Below, piece after piece: positions 54,982-63,486 of a DNA stretch of 64,000 nucleotides. Made by a program: the position numbers and the translations under genes. The stretch spans positions 28,321-92,320 of the forward strand of contig JBBFLD010000011.1 of the NCBI GenBank assembly GCA_037481715.1, read 5' to 3'. The DNA is from Rosettibacter sp037481715. GTDB taxonomy: Bacteria; Bacteroidota; Ignavibacteria; Ignavibacteriales; Melioribacteraceae. Within the stretch, counting starts at the first letter, position 1; each line of letters opens with the position of its first letter. The notes below the pieces were generated by a model, which saw nothing but the letters and a program-made list of their open reading frames with translations, was not told the DNA's origin and did not search any database.

Positions 54982-56892
54982 TTATTTATAACTTCTTGTT
55001 GCTAATTGAACATTTTCAAATACAAGCGGCTCTTTATTTAATTCCCATTTACCAACTTCTTTAAATTCCCATGCAGCTACATAAGCATACTCTTCATCAT
55101 TTCTTAAAGCTTCTCCTTCTTCAGTTTGATATTCAACTCGGAAATGTGCACCACAAGATTCATTACGATGTAAAGCATCTATTGCCATTAATTCTCCTAA
55201 TTCAAGATAATCAGCAAGTCTTCCTGCTCTTTCAAGACATTGATTGACATCATTTGCACTTCCAACAACATTAACATTTTTCCAAAATTCTTCTCTCAAT
55301 TGACGAATTTCATTAATTGCTTCTTTAAGACCTTGTTCACTTCTTGACATACCAACTTTATCCCACATTATTCTTCCGAGTTGTTTGTGAATGCTGTCAA
55401 CAGTTCTCTTTCCTTTAATTGAAAGAAGTTTATTTGTAAAATCTTCGATTTCTTTTTTGACTTTATCAAATTCAGGATGGTCTGTTTTAATTAAAGCTGG
55501 TTTTTCACTTGCAAGATAATTTCCAATTGTGTATGGAAGAATAAAATATCCATCAGCCAAACCTTGCATTAAAGCACTAGCTCCAAGACGATTTGCACCG
55601 TGGTCGGAAAAATTAGCTTCTCCAGCTACAAATAATCCTGGTATTGTACTCATTAAATTATAGTCAACCCATAGACCACCCATTGTGTAATGAGGTGCAG
55701 GATAAATTTTCATTGGAACTTCATAAGGATTATCACCAGTGATAGTTTGATACATTTCAAATAAATTTCCATATCGTTCTTCAATTACTTTTCTGCCTAA
55801 TCTTTTAATTGCATCTCTGAAATCAAGATAAACTGCTTCCTGACCTTGAGCTCCTCTTCCTTCGTCAACAACTTCTTTTGCAGCACGGGAAGAGATATCG
55901 CGTGGACTTAGATTTCCATAAGTTGGATATTTTCTTTCAAGAAAATAATCCCGTTCTTCTTCTGGAATATCGTTTGGATGACGCATATCTCCTTTGAATT
56001 TGGAAACCCAAATTCTTCCATCGTTGCGTAAGCTTTCACTCATTAATGTTAATTTAGATTGGCCTTCGCCGTGAACAGGTAAACAAGTCGGATGAATTTG
56101 AGTAAAGCAGGGATTTGCAAATGCAGCTCCTCTTTTATGAGCTCGCCAGATAGCAGTAGCATTACAGTTCATTGCATTGGTTGATAGGAAGAAAACATTT
56201 GAATATCCGCCTGTTGCAAGTATAACTGCATGAGCAGAGTGTTTTTCAATTTCACCTGTAATTAAATTTCGAACAACAATACCTCTTGCAATGCCATCTA
56301 TAACAACTAAATCGACCATTTCTCTTCTGGTAAAAAGTTTTACTTTGCCAAGATTAATTTGTCTGTTCATAGCAGCATAAGCGCCAAGCAGCAGCTGTTG
56401 ACCTGTTTGTCCTTTAGCATAAAAAGTTCTTGAAACAAGAGCACCACCGAAAGAGCGATTATCAAGCATGCCTCCATATTCACGAGCAAATGGAACACCT
56501 TGAGCCACACATTGATCAATGATATTGCTGCTTACTTCTGCAAGACGATATACATTAGCTTCGCGTGCACGAAAATCGCCACCTTTTATTGTATCGAAGA
56601 AGAGTCTGTAAACAGAGTCGCCATCATTTTGATAATTTTTTGCAGCATTAATTCCTCCCTGAGCTGCAACGCTGTGTGCTCGTCTTGCACTGTCGTGAAA
56701 TGTAAATACTTTTACATTATAACCGAGTTCACCTAAAGTTGCAGCTGCCGATGCTCCTGCAAGTCCAGTTCCAACAATTATAATTTCATACTTTCTTTTG
56801 TTTGCAGGACTAACCAATTTCATATTAAACTTATGATTTTCCCATTTATCTTGCAGAGGACCAGCAGGAATTTTTGAATCTAATTTTACCAT
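54982..56892 (-). CDS. sdhA: Succinate dehydrogenase / fumarate reductase flavoprotein subunit
   Basis: 636 residues, normal for the type B SdhA. FAD-binding fold opens with IIIVGTGLAGASAAATLG (about 37-54); the covalent-FAD His is H73 in RAHSVAAQGG. Substrate-site motifs include HPTCLPVHGEGQ and RDISSRAAKEV. It oxidises succinate (or reduces fumarate) on the cytoplasmic side. The start codon shares a base with the sdhC stop (56892). Both directions are possible from sequence; the organism's quinone would decide. Confidence 0.96.
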   Translation of the reverse strand: MVKLDSKIPAGPLQDKWENHKFNMKLVSPANKRKYEIIIVGTGLAGASAAATLGELGYNVKVFTFHDSARRAHSVAAQGGINAAKNYQNDGDSVYRLFFDTIKGGDFRAREANVYRLAEVSSNIIDQCVAQGVPFAREYGGMLDNRSFGGALVSRTFYAKGQTGQQLLLGAYAAMNRQINLGKVKLFTRREMVDLVVIDGIARGIVVRNLITGEIEKHSAHAVILATGGYSNVFFLSTNAMNCNATAIWRAHKRGAAFANPCFTQIHPTCLPVHGEGQSKLTLMSESLRNDGRIWVSKFKGDMRHPNDIPEEERDYFLERKYPTYGNLSPRDISSRAAKEVVDEGRGAQGQEAVYLDFRDAIKRLGRKVIEERYGNLFEMYQTITGDNPYEVPMKIYPAPHYTMGGLWVDYNLMSTIPGLFVAGEANFSDHGANRLGASALMQGLADGYFILPYTIGNYLASEKPALIKTDHPEFDKVKKEIEDFTNKLLSIKGKRTVDSIHKQLGRIMWDKVGMSRSEQGLKEAINEIRQLREEFWKNVNVVGSANDVNQCLERAGRLADYLELGELMAIDALHRNESCGAHFRVEYQTEEGEALRNDEEYAYVAAWEFKEVGKWELNKEPLVFENVQLATRSYK

Positions 56893-57560
56893 TAGTTACC
56901 TCCATAAAAAAATAAAAAGTAAATAGGAATTGATGCAAAACCAATAACCATAATAAGTGTGTAAATAACTCCAAGCTTTTGAATTAGTGGAAAATATTTT
57001 TTGTTATTCCATCCAAAAGTTTGAAATGCACTTTGAAATCCATGCATAAGATGAAAACCCATAAGAATCATAGCAATAATATAAAAGCCCGAGTAAACTG
57101 GATTTTGAAATGCTTCAACAACAATATCATAGTAATTATGACTTAATGCTAATGGATGTCCAAGATTAAAAGATACCCAGAATGTTCTTAAATGTATTAC
57201 GAGAAAAATAAAAATAATGCTTCCGCTCCAAATCATTGTTCTTGAAAATATATTGGAATTTTCAGATGAAGCATTAATTTTATACTTAACTGGTCTTGCT
57301 TTTCTGTTTTCGTACCACAAACGTACTCCATCGTAAATATGCAAAATAAAAATTGAAGCTAAGATTATTTCTATTATTCTGATTAGAGGTTTGATGAAGT
57401 CAAGATTTTTTACGACTGTGTTGAAAATATGGGGTCCGCCATATAAAGAAAGATTGTTGATTAAATGAATTACCAAAAACAACATAATGCAAACCCCTGT
57501 TAAAGCCATAAGAATTTTTTTACCTATAGAGGAGTTTAATGCATTTAGAAACCAGCCCAT
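56892..57560 (-). CDS. sdhC: Succinate dehydrogenase cytochrome b558 subunit
   Basis: 222 residues with five predicted transmembrane helices. Conserved His in or near helices (H32 in LVIHLIN, then the HIYDG, VIHLRT and FHLMHGF segments) can bind two haems b, as in Bacillus/Wolinella-type complex II. It anchors SdhA and SdhB and passes electrons to the quinone. First gene of the operon. The 555-base region upstream (57561-58116) is shared with the divergent btuB and holds the cobalamin riboswitch on the other strand. No clear sdh promoter was identified. Confidence 0.93.
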   Translation of the reverse strand: MGWFLNALNSSIGKKILMALTGVCIMLFLVIHLINNLSLYGGPHIFNTVVKNLDFIKPLIRIIEIILASIFILHIYDGVRLWYENRKARPVKYKINASSENSNIFSRTMIWSGSIIFIFLVIHLRTFWVSFNLGHPLALSHNYYDIVVEAFQNPVYSGFYIIAMILMGFHLMHGFQSAFQTFGWNNKKYFPLIQKLGVIYTLIMVIGFASIPIYFLFFYGGN

Positions 57561-57764
57561 TAAGATTCTCCTGTGTTTTGATTTTTTTATTTCTTTGGAA
57601 AAAAATTTTAGAGAAGAGAGAATTGTAAGTTAGAAGAAGATTCACAGTTTGCACCAAAAATTTTATATGCACTTATTAAGATAAGTTTATTGTATATCTT
57701 TTTCAATCATTGCTTTTTTCAATGACTTCTTCTGAAAAAATTTTTCAGCAAAAAAATTTTAAAC

Positions 57765-57794
57765 TTGTCACACAAAAAAATTTTTTTAACTTTG
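57765..57794 (+). promoter_or_regulatory. Bacteroidota-type promoter before the cobalamin riboswitch
   Basis: TTG at 57765-57767 and TAACTTTG at 57787-57794, spaced by 19 bases, match the TTTG / TAnnTTTG promoter consensus known from Bacteroidota. The first riboswitch pairing base lies about 20 bases downstream, as expected for the transcription start. Pattern match only. Confidence 0.5.
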
Positions 57795-57811
57795 CTTTTG
57801 CTTTCTTAAGC

Positions 57812-58020
57812 AATTTGCGGTGTCCGTGTAAGGACTTAATAGGGAAACCGGTGAAAATCCGGTGCTGCCCCGCAACTGTGAGAGATTATAAAGTCGTTTA
57901 ACATTATGCCACTGTCCCGATAAATAGGGATGGGAAGGCGTTAAACGATATCTCGAGCCAGGAGACCTGCCGCAAGTTCCAGTTTTTATAAATCAACCTT
58001 CGCGGGTGAGGTTTGATTTA
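57812..58020 (+). promoter_or_regulatory. Cobalamin riboswitch upstream of btuB
   Basis: P1 pairs TTGCGG (57815-57820) with CCGCAA (57970-57975). Between them lie the conserved GGGAAACCGGTGAAAATCCGG stem, CTGCCCCGCAACTGT, and the B12 box GAGCCAGGAGACCTGCC (57954-57970). Just after P1, a further hairpin (57989-58020, arms TAAATCAACC and GGTTTGATTTA) has GCGGG in its loop. This is complementary to CCCGC of the core, so it fits the L5-L13 kissing loop. No T-run follows, so control of translation or of another downstream structure is more likely than simple termination. It should repress btuB when cobalamin is bound. Confidence 0.93.
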
Positions 58021-58116
58021 CGAGTTAACATATCGTATTTCATTCAAACTTATCAACCCACGAAGTTACACTTTTTAATTACTAAAATTTGTTAAACAAA
58101 AAAAGGAGTAACTTCA

Positions 58117-60036
58117 ATGAAAAATTTTTTATTCATCGTTCTATTTTTTTCTAATCTGATTGCATTTGCACAAAACGATACTCTTAAAACTACATTATCA
58201 GAAGTTGTAGTAACTGCAAACAGAACTGAAACACCTTATTATTCAATTGGAAGTTCTGTTACAATCATTACATCCGATGAGATTTCCAAAAAACATTATA
58301 ACACAGTTGTTGATGTTTTAAGAGAAGTTCCCGGTTTATCAATAGTTCAGCAGGGTGGTCAGGGAAAAATTGCCAATCTTTTCATGAGAGGAGCTAATTC
58401 AAATCATACTCTTGTATTTATTGATGGTGTTAAAGTGAATGATGCTTCTTCTCCTAATAATGCTTTTGACTTCTCAATTTTAAATACATCAGATATTGAA
58501 AAAATTGAAATCGTAAGAGGTCCTCAAAGCACACTTTATGGCTCCGATGCAATTGCAGGGGTAATTAACATTATTACTAAAGCATTGAATAAAAACAAAA
58601 ATTATTCTATCTCATTTGAAGGTGGTTCACATTCATTTTATAAAGGAAATGTTTCTTTAAATGGAAATTATGGAATTGTTGATTACTTTCTTTCTGCTGC
58701 TGGAATTGGAAGCAAAGGAATTTCAGCAAGTAATTCAAAATATGGAAATTCAGAAAGTGACGGGTTTAATAATAATTCTCTAACATCTAAACTCAATTTT
58801 AATTTTCTAAATAATTTGAAAATGAATCTTCTTTATAAATATTCAAAGTTGAAAACCGATTTAGACCAGAATGATAAACTTGGCGACGACCCAAATTATA
58901 ATTACAATGTTGAAGAGCAGTTATATAAAGCAGAATTAAAAAATGATTTGTTCAATAAAAGGTGGGAACAAGTTGTTTCAGCATCTTTTGTGAAAAGATT
59001 GGCAAAAGCAAAAGATGATGTTGATGAGATTAGACCTAACACTTCGTCGAATAGTTACAATCATTCAGAAAGAATTAAAATTGGCTGGCAGAATAATTTT
59101 TATTTCATCAAAAATAATTTGATAACTGCTGGAATTGAAACAGAATTAGAAAAAGCAAACTCAAGTTATTTAAGCACATCTGAGTGGGGTCCTTATGAAA
59201 GCGTGTTCCCTGAAAAATCAATGAGAACAACAGGAATTTATTTGCAGGACCAATTTAATCTTGCAAACTCTTTATTTACTTCATTAGGAATTCGAATTGA
59301 TAAAAATGAAAAGTATGGAACAATAACTACTTTCAGATTTGCACCAGCTTACTATTTCCATTCAACAAATACAAAATTAAAAATGAGTTATGGTTCTGGT
59401 TTTAAAGCACCTTCACTTTATTATTTGTTTGACCCTCTTTTTGGAAATCCGGATTTAAAACCAGAAGAAAGCAAAGGCTGGGATATTGGCTTTGAACAAT
59501 TTTTTATGAATGGCAAATTTTCTTTTGGTGCAACCTATTTCCATCTGAAATTAACAAATATGTTTGGCTATGATGCAAATTTCAAAACAATAAATATTGC
59601 AAATGCATCATCAAAAGGATTAGAAATTTATTCTACACTTTCTGATTTCCATGGAGTTTCATTCAACATTAATTACACTTACAATGAAACTAAAGATGAA
59701 TATAAAAACAGCAGTGATTATAATCAGCAGCTGCTCAGAAGGCCAAAACATCAATTGTATATGAATATTGGTTATCAGTTAAGTGACAAAATTTTGTTGA
59801 ATTCATCATTCAAATATGTTGGAAAACGAGACGATAAAGATTTTTCATTTTATCCAGCAAAAAGAGTAACATTGAGTGATTATTCTTTGATTAATTTTTC
59901 TGCCACTTATCGATTATTGAATAATCTTGAAATTTATGGAAAGGTTGAAAATCTGTTTAATAAAGATTATGAAGAAGTTTTGTATTATGGAACTTTAGGA
60001 AGAACATTTTATTTAGGCTGCAATTTTAAATTATAA
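58117..60036 (+). CDS. btuB: TonB-dependent cobalamin receptor BtuB
   Basis: 639 residues: signal peptide (1-18), TonB box LSEVVVTA (about 27-34), plug domain (about 40-150; FMRGANSNHTLVFIDGVKVND, IEKIEIVRGPQSTLYG), 22-strand barrel ending with aromatic-terminated strand (FYLGCNFKL). The cobalamin riboswitch directly upstream makes cobalamin uptake very likely. It sits in the outer membrane and needs TonB/ExbB/ExbD encoded elsewhere. A GGAG ribosome site lies 8 bases before the ATG. The permease at 50.5 kb could be its inner-membrane partner, but this is not shown. The gene is followed by a long inverted repeat. Confidence 0.93.
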   Translation: MKNFLFIVLFFSNLIAFAQNDTLKTTLSEVVVTANRTETPYYSIGSSVTIITSDEISKKHYNTVVDVLREVPGLSIVQQGGQGKIANLFMRGANSNHTLVFIDGVKVNDASSPNNAFDFSILNTSDIEKIEIVRGPQSTLYGSDAIAGVINIITKALNKNKNYSISFEGGSHSFYKGNVSLNGNYGIVDYFLSAAGIGSKGISASNSKYGNSESDGFNNNSLTSKLNFNFLNNLKMNLLYKYSKLKTDLDQNDKLGDDPNYNYNVEEQLYKAELKNDLFNKRWEQVVSASFVKRLAKAKDDVDEIRPNTSSNSYNHSERIKIGWQNNFYFIKNNLITAGIETELEKANSSYLSTSEWGPYESVFPEKSMRTTGIYLQDQFNLANSLFTSLGIRIDKNEKYGTITTFRFAPAYYFHSTNTKLKMSYGSGFKAPSLYYLFDPLFGNPDLKPEESKGWDIGFEQFFMNGKFSFGATYFHLKLTNMFGYDANFKTINIANASSKGLEIYSTLSDFHGVSFNINYTYNETKDEYKNSSDYNQQLLRRPKHQLYMNIGYQLSDKILLNSSFKYVGKRDDKDFSFYPAKRVTLSDYSLINFSATYRLLNNLEIYGKVENLFNKDYEEVLYYGTLGRTFYLGCNFKL

Positions 60037-60054
60037 TTCTCAATTGAAAAAGCA

Positions 60055-60150
60055 GGGTGACTAAAAAGTAAGCATAGTTTGTAAAATATGATTATTATTT
60101 TGTGCTATTTATTGTATAGATTAAAATTCAAGCTCACTTTTTAGTCACCC
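60055..60150. repeat. Inverted repeat with 19-bp arms between convergent genes
   Basis: GGGTGACTAAAAAGTAAGC (60055-60073) pairs with GCTCACTTTTTAGTCACCC (60132-60150), with one mismatch and a 58-base AT-rich loop. T-rich stretches follow on both strands, so it may serve as a bidirectional terminator of btuB and the pseudouridine synthase gene. The loop is unusually long for that; a small non-autonomous element is an alternative. Confidence 0.6.
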
Positions 60151-60154
60151 ATTT

Positions 60155-60730
60155 TTAACTGAATAGACCTTCAATTTCACTTTTGGTTAATTCTCTTACT
60201 TCTCCAAACTTTAATTCTCCAAGTAAAATATTTTTTATTCTTACACGAACAAGGCGCAAAGTTGGAAATCCAACAGCTGCAGTCATTTTTCTAACTTGTC
60301 TGTTTCTGCCTTCAATTAAAGTGATACTGAGCCATGATGTGGGAATTGTTTTCCTTTCTCGAATCGGCGGAATTCTTGGAGGGAAATCAGGTTCATCAAT
60401 TAATTTAACTTTTGCTGGAAGAGTTTTCCTTCCTTCGATAATTAAACCATCACTTAATTTTTGTATTGCTTCATCTGTCGGAATTCCTTCAACCTGAACA
60501 AAATATTCACGTTCATGTTTGTTTTTGGGATTTAATAAATAATTGGTTAAAAATTTATCGTTGGTTAAAAGCAGCAATCCTTCACTGTCCATATCTAATC
60601 TTCCAACTGGATAAACATCTTTCGGAAAATTAAAAAGTGATTTTAGAGTTATTCTTCCTTCTTTATCGGTAAACTGAGAAAGCACGCCGTAAGGTTTATT
60701 AATTGCAAAATATTTCAAAGATTTTTTCAT
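60155..60730 (-). CDS. rluE: RluE/RsuA-type 23S rRNA pseudouridine synthase
   Basis: 191 residues, without the N-terminal S4 domain found in RsuA and RluB, which fits RluE. The catalytic Asp is D46 in PVGRLDMDSEGLLLLTND; INKPYGVLSQF (near 10-20), EGRNRQVRKM and FPTLRLVRVRI are family motifs. RluE makes one pseudouridine in 23S rRNA; the exact target here is inferred. The stop overlaps the T-rich tail of the inverted repeat. The histidine kinase gene ends 14 bases before its start, so the two are probably co-transcribed. Confidence 0.85.
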   Translation of the reverse strand: MKKSLKYFAINKPYGVLSQFTDKEGRITLKSLFNFPKDVYPVGRLDMDSEGLLLLTNDKFLTNYLLNPKNKHEREYFVQVEGIPTDEAIQKLSDGLIIEGRKTLPAKVKLIDEPDFPPRIPPIRERKTIPTSWLSITLIEGRNRQVRKMTAAVGFPTLRLVRVRIKNILLGELKFGEVRELTKSEIEGLFS

Positions 60731-60744
60731 TTCTGAACCACAGA

Positions 60745-61671
60745 CTAAAAATAATTTTTAATTGGAAAGAAAACCTTAAATATGCTTCCTTCATTTAATT
60801 TGCTTTCAACAGAAATACTGCCGCCATGTTTTTCAACCATTTCTTTGCATAAAAGTAATCCCATTCCGGTTCCGGTTTCTGAATTTGTTCCTTTAGTTGA
60901 GAAATGAGTATCAGGCTTAAATAATTTTTGAATATCCTCAGAAGAAATTCCAACTCCAGTATCCTGAACAATTATTTCAACTCCATCTGAACTAAAAAGA
61001 GAATTGATTGTTACGACTCCTCCTTCTTTAGTAAATTTAATTGCATTGCTGATTAAATTATTCAGCACAGAACTTAAGATATAATCATCAAGATAAACAA
61101 CAGCATTTGGATCTATTTCATTTTTCAATTTAATATTTTTTCTTACAGCATTAGCATCATGAAGATTAAGAATCTCATCAACTTTATTGCGAAGATTAAT
61201 TTTTATAGGTTCTATTTTGATTTTATTTGACTGAAGTTTTGTCCATTCAAGAAGATTTAATAAAAGTTCGTAAATATTTTTTGATTGATTTCTTATTCCT
61301 TTGACAATTTCTTTTTTGGTATCATCGGGTAGTGAATCAAATTCTTCATAAAGTAAATCGGCATAACTTAAAAGTCCTTGAAAAGGATTTTTCAAATCGT
61401 GAGAAATAACTGAGTAAAATCTATCCTTTGCAGCATTGATGTTTTTAAGTTCTTCTGTGTATTCAATTAATTTCTTTTCTGCTTCTTTTCTCATGCGGAT
61501 TTCTTCCATCAAATTTTCATTTAAGATATTCAATTGCTCAAACCTGATATTTAAATCCTGCTCAATTTTTTTTCTTCGTTTTAAAATATTAAATAGAACC
61601 AATAAAAAGCTTATCAGAAGAACTGAAATTAAAGCTAAAGTTATTTCAAAATGAATGCTGATCAAAAGCAC
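60745..61671 (-). CDS. Membrane-bound sensor histidine kinase
   Basis: 308 residues: one N-terminal transmembrane helix (about 7-30), a coiled coil (about 33-82), HisKA with H91 in FYSVISHDLKNPF, and HATPase_c (about 190-305). The ATP-binding part shows NLISNAIKFT (N box), VQDTGVGIS (G1) and GTGMGLLLCKEMVEKHGG (G2). There is no recognisable sensor domain outside the membrane, so the signal may be internal or come from a partner. No response regulator gene is beside it, so its target is unknown. It diverges from the cytochrome gene. Confidence 0.88.
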   Translation of the reverse strand: MLLISIHFEITLALISVLLISFLLVLFNILKRRKKIEQDLNIRFEQLNILNENLMEEIRMRKEAEKKLIEYTEELKNINAAKDRFYSVISHDLKNPFQGLLSYADLLYEEFDSLPDDTKKEIVKGIRNQSKNIYELLLNLLEWTKLQSNKIKIEPIKINLRNKVDEILNLHDANAVRKNIKLKNEIDPNAVVYLDDYILSSVLNNLISNAIKFTKEGGVVTINSLFSSDGVEIIVQDTGVGISSEDIQKLFKPDTHFSTKGTNSETGTGMGLLLCKEMVEKHGGSISVESKLNEGSIFKVFFPIKNYF

Positions 61672-61794
61672 TGCTCCATTTTATGAAGATAATAATCTTT
61701 AATAAAACAATTTAGCAACTTTATTTTTAAGAAAATATTTTTTTTATGAGAATATCATTTCTTAATTTAATGCTGCATTAAATTGAGAAGAAAT

Positions 61795-63306
61795 ATGAAA
61801 ATAAGATTACCACACTCTACACAAAACTGGATATCTCTTGTTGGAGCTACAATTGCTCTAATCAGTTTTTTTATGATAGTATTCTTATTTGTTGTAAGTT
61901 CAATTTTCGGGAAAGATAACTCATATCTTGGTTTAATAATATACATTGCTCTGCCTGCAGTATTAATTTTTGGTTTGATATTGATTCCAATCGGCATGTG
62001 GGTAAAAGTTAGAAAAGAAAGATTGCATCTTCAAAAAGATAAAAAAGAATGGCCAGTAATTGATTTTAATGATATTAGGCATAGAAATGCATTTGTGATT
62101 TTTTCTGTTGGAACTTCAATTTTTCTTCTTGCATCCGCAGTTGGAAGTTACGAAGCATTTCATTTTACAGAATCAGTAGAATTTTGTGGAAAACTGTGTC
62201 ACTCTGTTATGAAGCCTGAATATACTGCATATCAAAATTCACCGCATGCAAGAGTTGCTTGTGTCGAATGTCATGTGGGCACAGGTGCAAGCTGGTATGT
62301 TCGTTCAAAGTTGTCAGGTTTATATCAAGTTTATGCAGTAACACTTGGAACTGTCCCAAAACCAATTGAAACACCAATTAAAAATTTGAGACCAGCAAGA
62401 GAAACCTGCGAAGAATGTCACTGGCCTCAAAAATTTTATTCAAGAAAATTGAGATTTGAAAAACATTATTTGAATGATTTTAATAACACTGAATGGGATA
62501 TAACATTAACAATGAAAATTGGCTCGCAAGTTAGTGCTCTCGGTCTTGAAGAGGGAATTCACTGGCATATAAATCCAAATGTAAAAATTGAGTATAAAGC
62601 ACTCGATTCAAAACGCGAAAAAATTCCATGGGTAAAGTATACTAATCTTAAAACAGGGGAAGTTTTTGTTTATGAAGACAGGACACTAAAAACTGACGAA
62701 AAAATTCTGGATTCCTTGGAAACAAGAGTAATGGATTGTATGGATTGTCACAATCGTCCTTCTCACAATTATCAGCCGCCTGCATTTTTTATAAATAATG
62801 CAATCACAGCTGGCAATATTCCTCGTGAACTTCCTCAAATAAAATTTGCTGCGATGGATGTTCTTGGAAATAATTTTACTTCAACAGATTCTGCAATGAA
62901 AGAAATTGCACGTTACATTAAATCATTTTATAAAGATAATTATCCTGAAATTTATGCTAAGAAATATGAAATGATTGATAAAGCTATTAAAGGAATTCAA
63001 AGTGAATTTAAGAAAAATATTTTTCCAGAAATGAAAGTCAGATGGGATGTTTATCCAAATAACATCGGTCATCTTGAATTTATTGGTTGCTTTAGATGTC
63101 ATAATGATAATCATAAATCGAACGAAGGAAGAATTATTAAAAAAGATTGTAATCTGTGTCATACAATAAATTCACAGGGACCAGCAAATAATTTGCAAAT
63201 TGCTTCTGTAAATTCAGAGCTTGAATTTAAGCATCCTGGGAATGATGTCGGAGATAAATGGAAAGACATGCTTTGTGTTGAATGTCATACAGGATTGAAT
63301 CCATAA
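61795..63306 (+). CDS. ImcH-like NapC/NirT inner-membrane seven-haem cytochrome c
   Basis: 503 residues from the ATG at 61795. A TTG four codons earlier is possible, but GAGAAG just before the ATG fits as ribosome site. There are three membrane helices (about 12-36, 44-66, 94-114) and a large periplasmic region. Seven haem sites: one CGKLCH (three residues between the Cys), then CVECH, CEECH, CMDCH, CFRCH, CNLCH and CVECH. Size, helix count and haem number match the Geobacter ImcH type of quinol-oxidising cytochrome used in extracellular electron transfer. It would take electrons from membrane quinol to periplasmic carriers. No partner cytochrome gene is visible beside it. Confidence 0.82.
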   Translation: MKIRLPHSTQNWISLVGATIALISFFMIVFLFVVSSIFGKDNSYLGLIIYIALPAVLIFGLILIPIGMWVKVRKERLHLQKDKKEWPVIDFNDIRHRNAFVIFSVGTSIFLLASAVGSYEAFHFTESVEFCGKLCHSVMKPEYTAYQNSPHARVACVECHVGTGASWYVRSKLSGLYQVYAVTLGTVPKPIETPIKNLRPARETCEECHWPQKFYSRKLRFEKHYLNDFNNTEWDITLTMKIGSQVSALGLEEGIHWHINPNVKIEYKALDSKREKIPWVKYTNLKTGEVFVYEDRTLKTDEKILDSLETRVMDCMDCHNRPSHNYQPPAFFINNAITAGNIPRELPQIKFAAMDVLGNNFTSTDSAMKEIARYIKSFYKDNYPEIYAKKYEMIDKAIKGIQSEFKKNIFPEMKVRWDVYPNNIGHLEFIGCFRCHNDNHKSNEGRIIKKDCNLCHTINSQGPANNLQIASVNSELEFKHPGNDVGDKWKDMLCVECHTGLNP

Positions 63307-63486
63307 TAATTTCAAAAAAATAACCTGATTTCAAAATATTGATTAAATGAGTTTCTATGAAGTTATTAGAAAATTTTTGAAAAAGTTAAAGAGTAGTTTT
63401 AATCACAGTTAAATTGCCGGCTGGACTATTATTTTTTAATAAGTTTGTTTATTATCACTACAAATAATTTACATGCTTTTGATAAA

